This document shows positions 24,624-34,107 of a stretch of DNA of 64,000 nucleotides, in pieces (position 1 is the first letter of the stretch; every line of letters starts with the position of its first letter). The stretch is from the NCBI GenBank assembly GCA_029556545.1, contig JAKQEQ010000056.1, positions 1 to 64,000 on the forward strand, in the 5' to 3' direction. The stretch is from Candidatus Hydrogenedentota bacterium. GTDB taxonomy: Bacteria; Hydrogenedentota; Hydrogenedentia; Hydrogenedentales; JAGMZX01. Below the pieces are notes generated by a model that made no database searches, was not told where the DNA came from, and worked only from the letters and a program-made list of their open reading frames with translations. The position numbers and the translations under genes are program-made.

Positions 24624-25758
24624 TTACTAATCCGGACATAATTTATGTAGTAATTTCTTGTGCGTTCTGCTATACTCGGGGCTATGAGAACAGACACGCG
24701 CACACTTTCCCCAAACACGCAAGAATCGATTCGACGCAAAGCCGTGGTGGCGGTGAATGCGGGCATGTCCCAGACCAAGGCGGCCGAGATCTTCGGTGTC
24801 GCGCAGAAGACGATCTGGATGTGGTTGAAGGCGTTTCGCGCTGGCGGGCGGGATGCGCTGAAATCGCGTAAACGCGGACCGAAGAGCGAGCGCGGCATGT
24901 TGAAGGGCTGGCAAGCCGCGACCATTTGCGGCATCATCCGCGACCGGCATCCGGAGCAGCTGAAGCTGCCGTTCGTGTTGTGGACGGCGGGCGCGGTGCG
25001 GCAATTGATTCAGCGCAAGTTCAAGGTGCGCGTTTCGGAACGGACGGTTCGGCGCTATCTGGCCCGATGGGGCTTTACCCCTCAGAAACCGGTGCGGCGC
25101 GCCTACGAACAGAATGATGCGGCGGTACAACGCTGGCTCAACGAGGAATATCCGGCTATCCGCGTGGCGGCGAAGAAGGAGCGAGCCTTGATTTACTGGG
25201 CCGACGAGATGGGCGTGCGTTCGGATCATCAAGCAGGCCGCTCGTACGCCCCCAAGGGCAAAACGCCGGTGATTCCTGGCACGGGCCAACGATTCGGCTG
25301 TAATGTCGTGTCGGCCCTGACGAACCGGGGCGATCTGAGCTTCATGGTCTATCAGAGGGGTTTTACCGCCGCGGTGTTCCTGCGCTTTCTTAAGCGGTTG
25401 GTCCAACAGGCCCTCCGCAAGGTATTTGTCATTGTGGACCGCCATCCAGTTCACCGCAGCAGAGCCGTGAAGAGGTGGGTGGCGCGGCATGGCCAGCGGA
25501 TTCGGCTGTTTTTCCTTCCGGGATATAGCCCGGAATTGAATCCGGACGAGATGGTAAACCAGGACGTGAAAGCCAATGCGGTGGGCCGCAAGCGTGCACG
25601 CAACCGACCTCAGCTGATGCGCAATGTGCGCCGTTACCTCAGCCGGCGACGAGCGCAGCCCGATGCCGTAAAACGGTACTTTCATGAACCTTCCGTCCGG
25701 TACGCAGCCGAATGAAACCTAGTCTGCACCTTTACATAAACTGTGGCCGACGTAGTAA
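24624..25758 (+). mobile_element. IS630-family insertion sequence with imperfect 27-bp terminal inverted repeats
   Basis: The left end (24624-24650) and the reverse complement of the right end (25732-25758) match at 20 of 27 positions, sharing TTACTA, CGG and TTTATGTA in register. TA dinucleotides occur at both ends (for instance 24625-24626 and 25756-25757), as expected for IS630/Tc1-mariner TA target duplication. Between them is one intact transposase gene. The element appears complete. Confidence 0.85.
24684..25715 (+). CDS. IS630-family DDE transposase
   Basis: The 343-residue protein starts MRTDTRTLSPNTQESIRRKAV and has two N-terminal HTH segments (SQTKAAEIFGVAQKTIWMWLK and SERTVRRYLARWGF), a YxxDE-like WADEMG (Asp174), VIVDRHPVH (Asp252) and LPGYSPELNPDE (Glu289): the DDE triad of the IS630/Tc1 superfamily with its typical PELNP. 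No frameshift is visible, so it is probably active. No programmed frameshift is needed as in some IS630 members. Confidence 0.93.
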   Translation: MRTDTRTLSPNTQESIRRKAVVAVNAGMSQTKAAEIFGVAQKTIWMWLKAFRAGGRDALKSRKRGPKSERGMLKGWQAATICGIIRDRHPEQLKLPFVLWTAGAVRQLIQRKFKVRVSERTVRRYLARWGFTPQKPVRRAYEQNDAAVQRWLNEEYPAIRVAAKKERALIYWADEMGVRSDHQAGRSYAPKGKTPVIPGTGQRFGCNVVSALTNRGDLSFMVYQRGFTAAVFLRFLKRLVQQALRKVFVIVDRHPVHRSRAVKRWVARHGQRIRLFFLPGYSPELNPDEMVNQDVKANAVGRKRARNRPQLMRNVRRYLSRRRAQPDAVKRYFHEPSVRYAAE

Positions 25759-25828
25759 CTTCAAGACAAATTGGTGCAGGTCCGATTTCAACCGTGTGCA
25801 AGCACGGTCCATCATGGTATAATTTCCT

Positions 25829-26035
25829 GTGAGTACATCACAAGCTACGCATCCAGTCAAAGGCGGTCAAGAGGATTCACTCCGGGAAGAGCGATCTTTC
25901 TACCACCGGGCGCTTGAGTCCCGGGCGTACGATTCCATGACCGATGAAGCATGGGCAGTCCTGTGCGAACACGTGGCCACGGAAGCCCGCGAACTCGTGG
26001 AACGAGATGACACGGTGGCGCGTCTCGCGTTGTAG
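25829..26035 (+). CDS. Small hypothetical protein downstream of the IS
   Basis: A 68-residue frame starting at GTG (MSTSQATHPVKGGQEDSLREERSF..., ending ELVERDDTVARLAL). A TATAAT at 25818-25823 lies only 5 bases before the GTG, so the transcript would be leaderless; the -35 region is weak. I recognise no family. The acidic helical composition and the neighbouring small gene support but do not prove that it is real. Confidence 0.4.
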   Translation: MSTSQATHPVKGGQEDSLREERSFYHRALESRAYDSMTDEAWAVLCEHVATEARELVERDDTVARLAL

Positions 26036-26067
26036 AAACAACGGACAGAGGGAAAAGGAGCTGGGCT

Positions 26068-26259
26068 ATGGGAGACAAAGGCAAGAAGGATAAGGAAAAG
26101 GGACGCAAGCAGAAAGTAATCAAGGAGGGACAAAAGACTAAGGATAAGCTGGAAAAGCAACACCCAAGAGCCCCGCAAGAAGGCGTCGTAAGGTTTCCGT
26201 CTCGCTCGTATACAGCCATATCGAGTTGCCGCTCATTTGAGGCAGTCAGTCGGCATTGA
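26068..26259 (+). CDS. Small Lys-rich hypothetical protein
   Basis: The first about 32 residues (MGDKGKKDKEKGRKQKVIKE...DKLEKQ) are strongly basic and regular, with GGAAAAGGAG well placed before the ATG. After KQHPRAPQ the frame loses this character, which may mean a frameshift or that the natural protein ends nearby in relatives. Similar short Lys-rich proteins are common but of unknown function. It lies 32 bp after the preceding small gene. Confidence 0.45.
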   Translation: MGDKGKKDKEKGRKQKVIKEGQKTKDKLEKQHPRAPQEGVVRFPSRSYTAISSCRSFEAVSRH

Positions 26260-26547
26260 GCATGGTACAGTTGGTTAGATCTGGAGGGCTAGTCTGTACG
26301 TACTCATTCGCTCGTTTTGCTTCCGGGTGGAGCTATACGTCCCGAGAGGTAGATGAAGTCTCCGACCAGGACAAAGCAGCAACAAGCGCTGGAGCCACAG
26401 CGAATCAAGCGCGCAAGACCATTCGGCAAATCGAATAGGCGGCGTTAAGTAAGTTCGTCCCGGCAGAGACTGTTCAGATTGTCCTTGAAGGACGACGCGG
26501 GAAACATCGATACCAGTGTTGCGCCGAGGCGCGCCGGAGAAGAACAC

Positions 26548-27354
26548 ATGGCAGCACCGAAATGTCTGGCAATTCTGAGACAGGGCATAGAGTCTTGGAA
26601 TGCCTGGCGTAAGGAAAATCCGAGTATTCGACCGGACCTCCACGGGGCGCTGCTAATGGGGACTCAGCTCGCCGGCGTGTACCTTCACGAGGCGAATCTC
26701 GCCGAGGCGAACCTTGCCAGGGCAAACCTCGCCAGAGCGAAGCTTGCCAATGCGCTGCTTGCCGGCGCACACCTGCCGGAGGCAGACCTCACCTACGCAC
26801 ACCTCACCAAGGCGGACCTCCGTGAGGCGGACCTTCACGGGGGGAATCTTACTGAGGCGAACCTGACTTGGGCGGACTTCCGCGGGGCGGACCTTTCCAA
26901 AACAAACCTGACGAAAGCAAACCTCCGCCGCGCGGACCTCCGCAAGGCAAATCTCCAGGGTGCGATACTTGTCGCGGCAGACCTCCGCGGGGCAGACCTC
27001 ACAGCGGCAAACCTGCAGGGGGCAATCCTAGCCAGGGCGGACCTCCGCAGGACGGACCTGGTCGAGGCGAACCTGGCCGATGCGAATTTGGACAGGGCGA
27101 ACCTCACCAAGGCGGACCTTACCAAGGCAAACCTCCAGGGGGCGCATCTCGCCGAGGCAGACCTCACTCAGGCAAACCTGACCGAGGCAAACCTCCGGGG
27201 GGCGCATCTGACCCGCACGAACCTCACTCAGGCGAACCTCGACGGCGCAGAACTCCAAGGGGCGGACCTGAGCAGCGCGATCATCGTCGCGGCGAAGCTT
27301 GACCGAACGCTCCGCATGAACAAGAAAAGAAATCAATGTTTTAGATATAAATAG
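26548..27354 (+). CDS. Pentapeptide-repeat protein
   Basis: I start at 26548 (MAAPKCLAILRQGIESWNAWRKENP), 8 bases after GGAG; an upstream GTG/ATG extension lacks a ribosome-binding site. After about 30 residues of helical leader, residues about 32-258 are almost unbroken A(D/N)LXX pentapeptides (e.g. ANLAEANLARANLARAKLAN), giving about 45 repeats and a right-handed quadrilateral beta-helix. Most such proteins are of unknown role; some mimic DNA and protect gyrase. The leader INAWRKENPSIRPDLHGA-like form is the one common in environmental bacteria. The DNA is a 15-bp-periodic repeat. Confidence 0.9.
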   Translation: MAAPKCLAILRQGIESWNAWRKENPSIRPDLHGALLMGTQLAGVYLHEANLAEANLARANLARAKLANALLAGAHLPEADLTYAHLTKADLREADLHGGNLTEANLTWADFRGADLSKTNLTKANLRRADLRKANLQGAILVAADLRGADLTAANLQGAILARADLRRTDLVEANLADANLDRANLTKADLTKANLQGAHLAEADLTQANLTEANLRGAHLTRTNLTQANLDGAELQGADLSSAIIVAAKLDRTLRMNKKRNQCFRYK

Positions 27355-27914
27355 AGTGTATGTGTGAGTAGCGGTCGAGAAGTCCGCGGATGGCAGTCCA
27401 TGGGTGAGAGGCATGAGGGGTCCATTGTGCCGGTGTGGCTGCACCAGAACATCATTCAGAGGGTCGAGAAGTCCTCTCTCTTGACTGCTGGTCGAGACTG
27501 ACACCCTGCAAGTCTTTCGACTGGCGGCCCATGGGTCACCGGGACAGATGCGCGCCTCCCTTGTCCCCGATCGCCACCTCGATGCCAACATGACGCCACT
27601 TCGGCACGGGGATCGGGGGTCGGGGGTTGCGCCAGACGTCCGCCGCCAAGACACGCAAGCGCACCGTGAGTACGGCTTCAGCCCGCTAGAAACGACGCGG
27701 GGACATCAGGGGGGCACTCTACCCTTGGCGCATCGAAGGGCGAGCGCATCGGATGGCCGCCAAGGGTATCGCGGCGGCGGCTATTTGCGGACATTGGCGG
27801 CCCGGGCAGGCAATATGGCGATGCCGCCCGAAGCGTCTTGGCCGCGCTGCTCCGTCCATTTTCCGCGCGATGCGCCGGACTGCTTGCCCCGCAAGGCCGA
27901 CGACGGTCCGGGGG
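27355..27914. other. Intergenic region with a solo copy of an IS21-end-like sequence
   Basis: Bases 27371-27400 match 34611-34640, the border of the IS21 remnant, at 27 of 30 positions; a 13-base core (GGTCGAGAAGTCC) recurs at 27462-27474. The rest of the 560 bases is GC-rich with open frames on both strands that have no recognisable product or ribosome-binding site. It is probably insertion-sequence scar plus non-coding DNA. Confidence 0.5.
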
Positions 27915-30881
27915 CTATGGAAGCCGCACAATCGCCGCCGACCACCCTTCCGCGATGCGCACCTCACTGTAGCGTTTGCCGTCCCGTTCCATCTGTGGAA
28001 CCACGAAATCGGGCCTTTCCCGTCCCGTATCGTCGAAGACGTGCGCTTCATGCCGCGACGCGTCGTTCCAACCGAAACTGCCGCTCTTCTTCGTGATGAT
28101 CTGTTCGCGCCCAATGATGTATCCCTCGTGCAATTCGACGGGCGTGATAGGGAACATGTATTGCGTCAGGTGCGGGTGGGTCGGGGTGACCGTCATGTCG
28201 TTGTACCAATGGTAGACGCAGCCGTAATCGAGCGCGGCCAGCATCACGGCGTAGGCGTCCGTCTCGCTTTGTTCCGTGAGATGGTCACCGAGGGCGATGG
28301 GAGAATACAGGTGTGCCTGCGCGCAGTGGGTAATGCTGCCCGTCTCGACGAAGCAGGGGTAATGCAGCGCGGCCATGGCGCGCGTGAAGGGGACGCCGTT
28401 TCCGATGAGCGGCCCGCGTTTCAGGATGCGTCGCGCCAGCGCCACGCGCCACGACTCTGACAACAGCGTTACGGACGACTTGAGGCGGTTGAGGGTGAAA
28501 CGGACCGGGTCTATATCGCCTGAACAGCCGTCCCACGGTTCGCCGTAGTGATACCCCCACCGGCTGTACTCGTGTTCGTCCCAATACACGCCATTCGCGC
28601 CGATTTCATCGAAGATGATGTCGATATTCTTGGCAATCGCCCGGCCATAGCTGTTTGTCTCCGTTGGAATGAAGATTCGGTAGTAGGATTCGCCGTAATC
28701 GGCTTGCGTGCCGTCGGATCGGAGCAATCGCGCGTCGGCATAGCGTTCCGGCGCCTCGTCCAGCACGTCAATGAAGCAATGGAAGTAGACGAGACACTGG
28801 ATGCCCGAAACAAGGCCGCGCCAGCGCTGGAAGGAGGCCGTGTAGTTGTCATGCGTTACTTCCTGGAACGAAGTGCCGTGCGTATAGTGGCCTTTGTAGC
28901 GCGGGTAATCGATGGATGCGCACGCGTATCGCACACTCTTGAAACGCAGGAAATCCGCTATCTGCCGGTCGGACCATGCGTCGGTGAGCGGGCCGGCGCG
29001 CAGGAAGGCAAAGCCGCCGTCGATCGTGAAGTTGGCGTCCGTGAGCCGCCGCGCCGCGTTCAAGAAGACCCAGTAATCCGGCGCATCGGCGGGAACAACG
29101 GCCCACTCCGCCGTGTACGACGCGCCCGGGCGCAGCACAAGGTTGTTGTTCGCGATACCGGCCTTGCCCTCCACCGCGAAATTGGCAATGTGCACGCGGA
29201 ACACGTCGTCAAGCGGCAGCAGCCCTATTCCTCCTTGATCCGTCGCGGCAAACGTCGTCGGGTTCGATGGGTCGGCGCGCGACCCGCTGTTGCCTCCCTG
29301 TTCAAGTCCGGACAGCCACAACCTTCGCAGCCGGTCACCGAGCACGACGTGATGCCGGTGGATGATCGGCAGGTTCGCGTCGGTCTTGTTGGTCCAGGTA
29401 TCTCGGATGACGACGGCCTCCGGGCCGCCTTCCGTTCGGCGCAGTTCGAGGGTGCGATCATGATCGAAGTATGAACACCCGCTATGCACCCACGCGCCGT
29501 CGGGCGTCGAGAACCGGCTCTCGATGCGAAACGTCTCGTCGTTCACGAGGACTTCGAGGACGGCGTCCGGCGATTCTTTGACCTCGAATGCGACGGCGTG
29601 CGTGCGCGGCGCAATGATCGGCAGTTCTCCCGAGGGCGCCTTGGCCTTCTCCTTCGCGGCGGGCGGCCGCACGCGGAACAGCAACTGTCCGTTCGCGGCG
29701 ATGAGCGTGTTCTTCACGGACGCCGGGGCCGCGTGTTCGACGACGAGCGCATTTTCGCCCGGCCGCACCAATGCGGTGACATCCCACGCAAATGTACACG
29801 CCTTGACGCCGTCTAACAGGCCGTAATGCGGGTCGGCGTCCACGCTGGTGAAATCGGGCGCGTAGAAGATGTTGAACACGTTGCCGCCGCACGTCGAATA
29901 CACGTCGCCCCCGCGCGCCTTCACGCGCGCCGGCTTGTTGGCAAGCATCGCGGCCATAACCGGCGCATCGTTCAGCGTCAGCCGCAACGCGCCGGCAAAT
30001 CCCGCGGGGCGATCAAAATCGAGCCGCGCTTCCATGGACAGGATCGCCTGTTTCCCTTCCGGAACCCGCGCCACCGCGAATGTGCGGGATTGTTTGCCCC
30101 CTTGTTCCACCTGCAACGCGTCGAAGACACGCAACGGGGGATCAGCGGCGGGCGCGGCGCCGTCCGCTTTGGCCAGCACCGCTGGACGCAACCGCGCGCG
30201 CGTGAGCGCCCATTTCGCGGACGATGTCGTCATGAGCGATTCCTGCCGCGGTTCCGCGCAATCGGTGTCCGAAATGCCCACTTCAATACGAAGCGTGATG
30301 CCAATCTCCGGATCGATCACGCCAAGAACGCACCACGGAATCGCCGCTTCCAAGGCATAGCCCGATGCCGTCCGCCTGGCCGCCACCGCAATATCCGCAA
30401 CGGGCGCGCCCGACGGGCGATAGATGTAGACCTCTGGCGGACAATCCACGAGCGGGTCGCCGGCGGTCCCGAAATTACCGGGACTGAGCGCAATCTGAAA
30501 CTGGCCCGTGCCGAACGCGTCGCGCGCGGGTTCCAGGTCCGGTTGCGCGTCGATGTAGAGTTCCACGTGATCGCCTTGCCAGATACCGTCGCCGCGCTGC
30601 GTCTGGCGCACGTTGTCGTCCGTCACGTCCACCGCAACAAACAGCGATTCCGTGCGCCAGGCCAAGCGGACGTTACCGCTCAGGTCTTCGGGCGCGCGCC
30701 AACTGCTCGCGCCCCACACCACGTGCTGCGGCTGGTCGCGCATGATGACATTCGGGACGACCGCCCATTCGTCGAGCACGCCGTCCACCGCGATAGGCGG
30801 GTCCGGACGAAGCGGTATCGCGATGATGTCAGGCGTCTGTCCGACAGTCGCAAGACACAAGCAAACAAATGCTGGAATCAT
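27915..30881 (-). CDS. Large secreted protein with CBM9-like domain and glycosidase-like barrel
   Basis: The start at 30881 (MIPAFVCLCLATVGQTPD) follows GGGAGGTGG and gives a short signal peptide; 988 residues. Residues about 20-215 resemble a family 9 carbohydrate-binding/DOMON-like fold (IAVDGVLDEWAVVP, VRLAWRTESLFVAVDVTDDNV, DHVELYIDAQPD, YALEAAIPW). A central part is beta-rich. Residues about 650-950 look like a TIM barrel of a glycoside hydrolase (FKSVRYACASIDYPR, FDEIGANGVYWDEHEYSRWGYHYGEPWD, LIGNGVPFTRAMAALHYPCFVET), where the Asp/Glu of YWDEHE may be catalytic. No known family could be fixed by eye. It diverges from the HzsA-related gene. Confidence 0.7.
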   Translation of the reverse strand: MIPAFVCLCLATVGQTPDIIAIPLRPDPPIAVDGVLDEWAVVPNVIMRDQPQHVVWGASSWRAPEDLSGNVRLAWRTESLFVAVDVTDDNVRQTQRGDGIWQGDHVELYIDAQPDLEPARDAFGTGQFQIALSPGNFGTAGDPLVDCPPEVYIYRPSGAPVADIAVAARRTASGYALEAAIPWCVLGVIDPEIGITLRIEVGISDTDCAEPRQESLMTTSSAKWALTRARLRPAVLAKADGAAPAADPPLRVFDALQVEQGGKQSRTFAVARVPEGKQAILSMEARLDFDRPAGFAGALRLTLNDAPVMAAMLANKPARVKARGGDVYSTCGGNVFNIFYAPDFTSVDADPHYGLLDGVKACTFAWDVTALVRPGENALVVEHAAPASVKNTLIAANGQLLFRVRPPAAKEKAKAPSGELPIIAPRTHAVAFEVKESPDAVLEVLVNDETFRIESRFSTPDGAWVHSGCSYFDHDRTLELRRTEGGPEAVVIRDTWTNKTDANLPIIHRHHVVLGDRLRRLWLSGLEQGGNSGSRADPSNPTTFAATDQGGIGLLPLDDVFRVHIANFAVEGKAGIANNNLVLRPGASYTAEWAVVPADAPDYWVFLNAARRLTDANFTIDGGFAFLRAGPLTDAWSDRQIADFLRFKSVRYACASIDYPRYKGHYTHGTSFQEVTHDNYTASFQRWRGLVSGIQCLVYFHCFIDVLDEAPERYADARLLRSDGTQADYGESYYRIFIPTETNSYGRAIAKNIDIIFDEIGANGVYWDEHEYSRWGYHYGEPWDGCSGDIDPVRFTLNRLKSSVTLLSESWRVALARRILKRGPLIGNGVPFTRAMAALHYPCFVETGSITHCAQAHLYSPIALGDHLTEQSETDAYAVMLAALDYGCVYHWYNDMTVTPTHPHLTQYMFPITPVELHEGYIIGREQIITKKSGSFGWNDASRHEAHVFDDTGRERPDFVVPQMERDGKRYSEVRIAEGWSAAIVRLP

Positions 30882-31136
30882 CACACATCCACCTCCCGCC
30901 TTCCGGTCAGGTTCACGAATGGTTCCTGACCACCATGGCCACGTTTTCCGGGCGCCGCGGCAACCGTTCACACGAGAATACCACGACCGGCGCGTTCCTG
31001 GAAGGCGTCTGGAGACTTTTTTCATGCCCGAGCGCGGGACTACGCGGCATTGCGCTTTCACGCGGTCTGCGATAAAGTAGGACGCGAAGCAAGGAGTTTA
31101 GTGTTGCTTTGCACATGCAGGCCGGGGAGAACCGCA

Positions 31137-34055
31137 GTGAGAACATTCGCGTTGGCGCTGTTCCTGGTTGCGTTGTTCGGGGTACGGGGGGCCGAGGGGG
31201 CCGCCGTTGAAGCGGACATGGCGGCCACGGTCGGACAGGCGGGGCCCGCCGCGCCCGCCTTCGACGTGGCGCAAGTATTGCTCTGCGGCGATCTCGCGCC
31301 CGTCCCGAGTATGGCTGTCTGTGGGTTCTCGTTGATCGCGGGTGAATCGGGGCCGCAGGTGGCCTCGCTGGGCCGCGACGCATTTGCTGCGTGCATTCGG
31401 GAAGGGGAAAGGGTTGATATCGAGGTCCCGCTGACGGGCTTCATGTCCGGGGCGAGGCTGCAGGCGGCGGTTAGCGTCCTGAAAGGGGGCACTGCGCAGG
31501 CCGGGCTTTCGCTGGATGCTGCGCCGGCGCTTCGACAGATCGCCTCGGGGGAAACGGTTATTCTGGAAGCGCGCGCGGACGCAACTGCGACGGAAGGGCG
31601 GATCCGTATCGTGGTCGTGGGAGGCCCGGGTGAATCGGTGGTGCGCTGGCGCCAAGTCCGGCTTATTCAGGGACAAGACGCCCGGCCGGTTCCGGTGCTG
31701 CCCGCGCCGCCGGAGGACGAAGTGTTTCCGCCGCCGGTCTTGCCTGACTTGCGCCCCGGAATGGAGGGCGTGCTGATCGAATGGGATTGGCGCATGCGGG
31801 ACGGCATCAGCACGGAACGGGAGCCGACGCCTTACGCGCGGGCCATTGAACGCACGTTGCGGCAGGGCAACGCGCTTATCGCGAGCCTGATCGCGGACCA
31901 TGTCGCGCTGGATGACGCACTGCCGCCATGGCGCGCGCTGGAAGAAGAGTTCGCCGGTCTCTCCGCCGCGGCGCCGCCCAACGACGACCCACGCTGGGAA
32001 GCGGTGTGGGTGAAGACCCACGAATTGCGCCGGTCGATCATGTTCTTGAACCCGATCGCGCGGACCGGCCCGCTGGTTTTCGCGAAACACGCGCATTCCG
32101 TTTTCAGCCACCAATTGACGCAGTACTACGGGCGCCTTGCGCGCCCGGGCGGCGGGATTTTCGTGCTTGAGAAGCCGGGCGAATCCATGATGTGCCGCCC
32201 GCTGACGTCCGGGCAGCTTCCCGAGGGCAGTTACATGCAGCCTGAAACGACCCACGACGGCGACCGCATTCTGTTTGCCTTCTGCGATGCGCCCTCCGTG
32301 CCGACTTGGGACGATATAGAAGCCTATCGAGGCCGATACTACCATTTGTACGAAGTACGCCGGGACGGTTCGGGGCTGCGGCAGTTGACGGACGGACCGT
32401 ACGACGACTTCTCCCCGCGTGAACTGCCGGACGGGAAGATCGTCTTCATCTCGACGCGGCGCGGCGGTTTTCATCGGTGCGGGCGCGGTCCATGCGATGT
32501 GTATACGCTCGCGCTGGCCGAGGCGGACGGAACGAACCCGCGCACGATTTCGTACCATGAGACCCAGGAGTGGGATCCGGCAGTGCTTGCCGACGGGCGG
32601 ATCATCTACACGCGATGGGATTATGTGGACCGGAATGCGGTGCACTATCAGCAACTCTGGACGGCAAGGCCGGACGGTTCCGCGCCCGCCGCCTATTACG
32701 GTAACAACACGTTCAATCCCGTGGGCGTGTGGGAAGCGCGGCAAGTGCCGGGTTCGCCCTTGATTATGGCCACGGCGGCGGCGCATCACGCGATGACGGC
32801 GGGATCGATCATCCTGGTGGACAGGTCCAGGGGCGTGGACGGCCAGGAGCCGCTGCGGCGCTTGACGCCGGATGCGCCATTCCCGGAGAGCGAGACCATC
32901 GTCGCGCCCGCCAATTGGCACGCGCCGGGCAGCCCGAAGGAGTATGCGACGCCGGAAGAGGCGCGGCGATGGCCCGGTCACTGCTACCGGTCGCCGTATC
33001 CCCTGTCGGAGACGGTTTTCCTGGCGGCCTACAGTTTCGATCCGCTGCTCGGCGAGCCGGTGGCGAACAAGGCGAACATGTTCGGCCTGTACATGGCGGA
33101 CGCCTTCGGCAATCGCGAGCTCGTGTACCGCGATCTCGATATTTCGAGCCTGTGGCCGGCGCCGCTGCGGCCGCGTCCGAGGCCGGGGGTCCTGCCGCCG
33201 ATCCGCGACGATCAGCTTGCCGCCGAGGGGCTGGTCTACATGCAGGACGTTTACGCCGGCAACTATGACCTGCCCGAGGGATCGGTGAAGCGCTTGCGCA
33301 TCGTGCAGGTGCTGCCGAAGACCACATGGCACGCGAACGACCCGACGGTCGGTCTGGCGAATGCCTCGCCCGGAAAGCAGGTATTGGGCACGGTGCCCGT
33401 GGAGGCGGACGGTTCCGCGTGCTTCTATGCGCCCGCGCACATCCCGATCAGCTTCCAGGCCTTGGACGAACTGGGCCGCGCCGTGCAGACCATGCGGAGC
33501 CTGACCTATCTCCAGCCGGGGGAGCGGGTGTCGTGTGTGGGGTGTCACGAGCCGCGCCTGAGCGCGGCGCCCTCCTCGCGCGCCGCGCTGGCCGCGCGAC
33601 GCCCGCCTTCGCGGATCGCGCCGGGACCCGACGGATCAAACCCGCTGAGCTATCCGCTGCTGGTGCAACCGGTACTCGACCGACACTGCGTGCGCTGTCA
33701 CGGCGGCGAGACGCCATCGGGTCCCGGAGGGCAGCCGGTGGTGCTGACCGGCGACCCGGAAGGACGCTACACGAGGTCCTACAACGCACTCGCGCCGCGC
33801 GTGCCGTTCTCCTCTTGGGGCGAACTTGCCGCGAACGGCGAACCGGAGACGCAGCCAGGCCGATTCGGCGCGCGCGCGAGCCGTCTGATGGACATGTTGA
33901 TCGAAGGTCATCACGAGGTCCGTATGAACGCGGAGGAGATGGATCGCCTTGTCACGTGGATGGACGCGAATGCGCTGTTCTACGGCACGTTCGATCCGGC
34001 GGATCAGGCGCGCCAGCTTCTCGGCGAGCGAATCGCCGGCCCGGCGCTCAACTGA
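31137..34055 (+). CDS. HzsA-related secreted PD40/cytochrome c-like protein
   Basis: I use the GTG at 31137, seven bases after GGGGAG, which yields a clean signal peptide (RTFALALFLVALFGVRGAEG); 972 residues. The central part has PD40/TolB-like strands (DDFSPRELPDGKIVFISTRRGG, WDPAVLADGRIIYTRWDYVDRN). Near the C-terminus are two heme-binding CxxCH motifs, CVGCH (800-804) and CVRCH (851-855). This arrangement is that of proteins annotated 'HzsA-related', similar to the hydrazine synthase alpha subunit but widespread in planctomycetes and related bacteria without anammox. A role in hydrazine chemistry should not be assumed. The next gene follows after 52 bp. Confidence 0.82.
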   Translation: MRTFALALFLVALFGVRGAEGAAVEADMAATVGQAGPAAPAFDVAQVLLCGDLAPVPSMAVCGFSLIAGESGPQVASLGRDAFAACIREGERVDIEVPLTGFMSGARLQAAVSVLKGGTAQAGLSLDAAPALRQIASGETVILEARADATATEGRIRIVVVGGPGESVVRWRQVRLIQGQDARPVPVLPAPPEDEVFPPPVLPDLRPGMEGVLIEWDWRMRDGISTEREPTPYARAIERTLRQGNALIASLIADHVALDDALPPWRALEEEFAGLSAAAPPNDDPRWEAVWVKTHELRRSIMFLNPIARTGPLVFAKHAHSVFSHQLTQYYGRLARPGGGIFVLEKPGESMMCRPLTSGQLPEGSYMQPETTHDGDRILFAFCDAPSVPTWDDIEAYRGRYYHLYEVRRDGSGLRQLTDGPYDDFSPRELPDGKIVFISTRRGGFHRCGRGPCDVYTLALAEADGTNPRTISYHETQEWDPAVLADGRIIYTRWDYVDRNAVHYQQLWTARPDGSAPAAYYGNNTFNPVGVWEARQVPGSPLIMATAAAHHAMTAGSIILVDRSRGVDGQEPLRRLTPDAPFPESETIVAPANWHAPGSPKEYATPEEARRWPGHCYRSPYPLSETVFLAAYSFDPLLGEPVANKANMFGLYMADAFGNRELVYRDLDISSLWPAPLRPRPRPGVLPPIRDDQLAAEGLVYMQDVYAGNYDLPEGSVKRLRIVQVLPKTTWHANDPTVGLANASPGKQVLGTVPVEADGSACFYAPAHIPISFQALDELGRAVQTMRSLTYLQPGERVSCVGCHEPRLSAAPSSRAALAARRPPSRIAPGPDGSNPLSYPLLVQPVLDRHCVRCHGGETPSGPGGQPVVLTGDPEGRYTRSYNALAPRVPFSSWGELAANGEPETQPGRFGARASRLMDMLIEGHHEVRMNAEEMDRLVTWMDANALFYGTFDPADQARQLLGERIAGPALN

Positions 34056-34107
34056 TGATCAAGACGGACCATAAGATATCTGTTTCCAAATGTCAGGAGG
34101 TCAGCGG

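Noticed and set aside
26653-27167. Minus-strand frames opposite the pentapeptide-repeat gene
   Set aside because: The 15-bp periodicity of the gene keeps several frames open; the peptides are simple repeats with no independent signals.
31098-33548. An 816-codon open frame on the minus strand
   Set aside because: Antisense to the HzsA-related gene, Arg/Pro/His-rich with no recognisable motif or signal peptide.
31137-34055. Anammox-type hydrazine synthase
   Set aside because: The similarity is to the broad HzsA-related group; no beta/gamma subunits or other anammox genes are visible.
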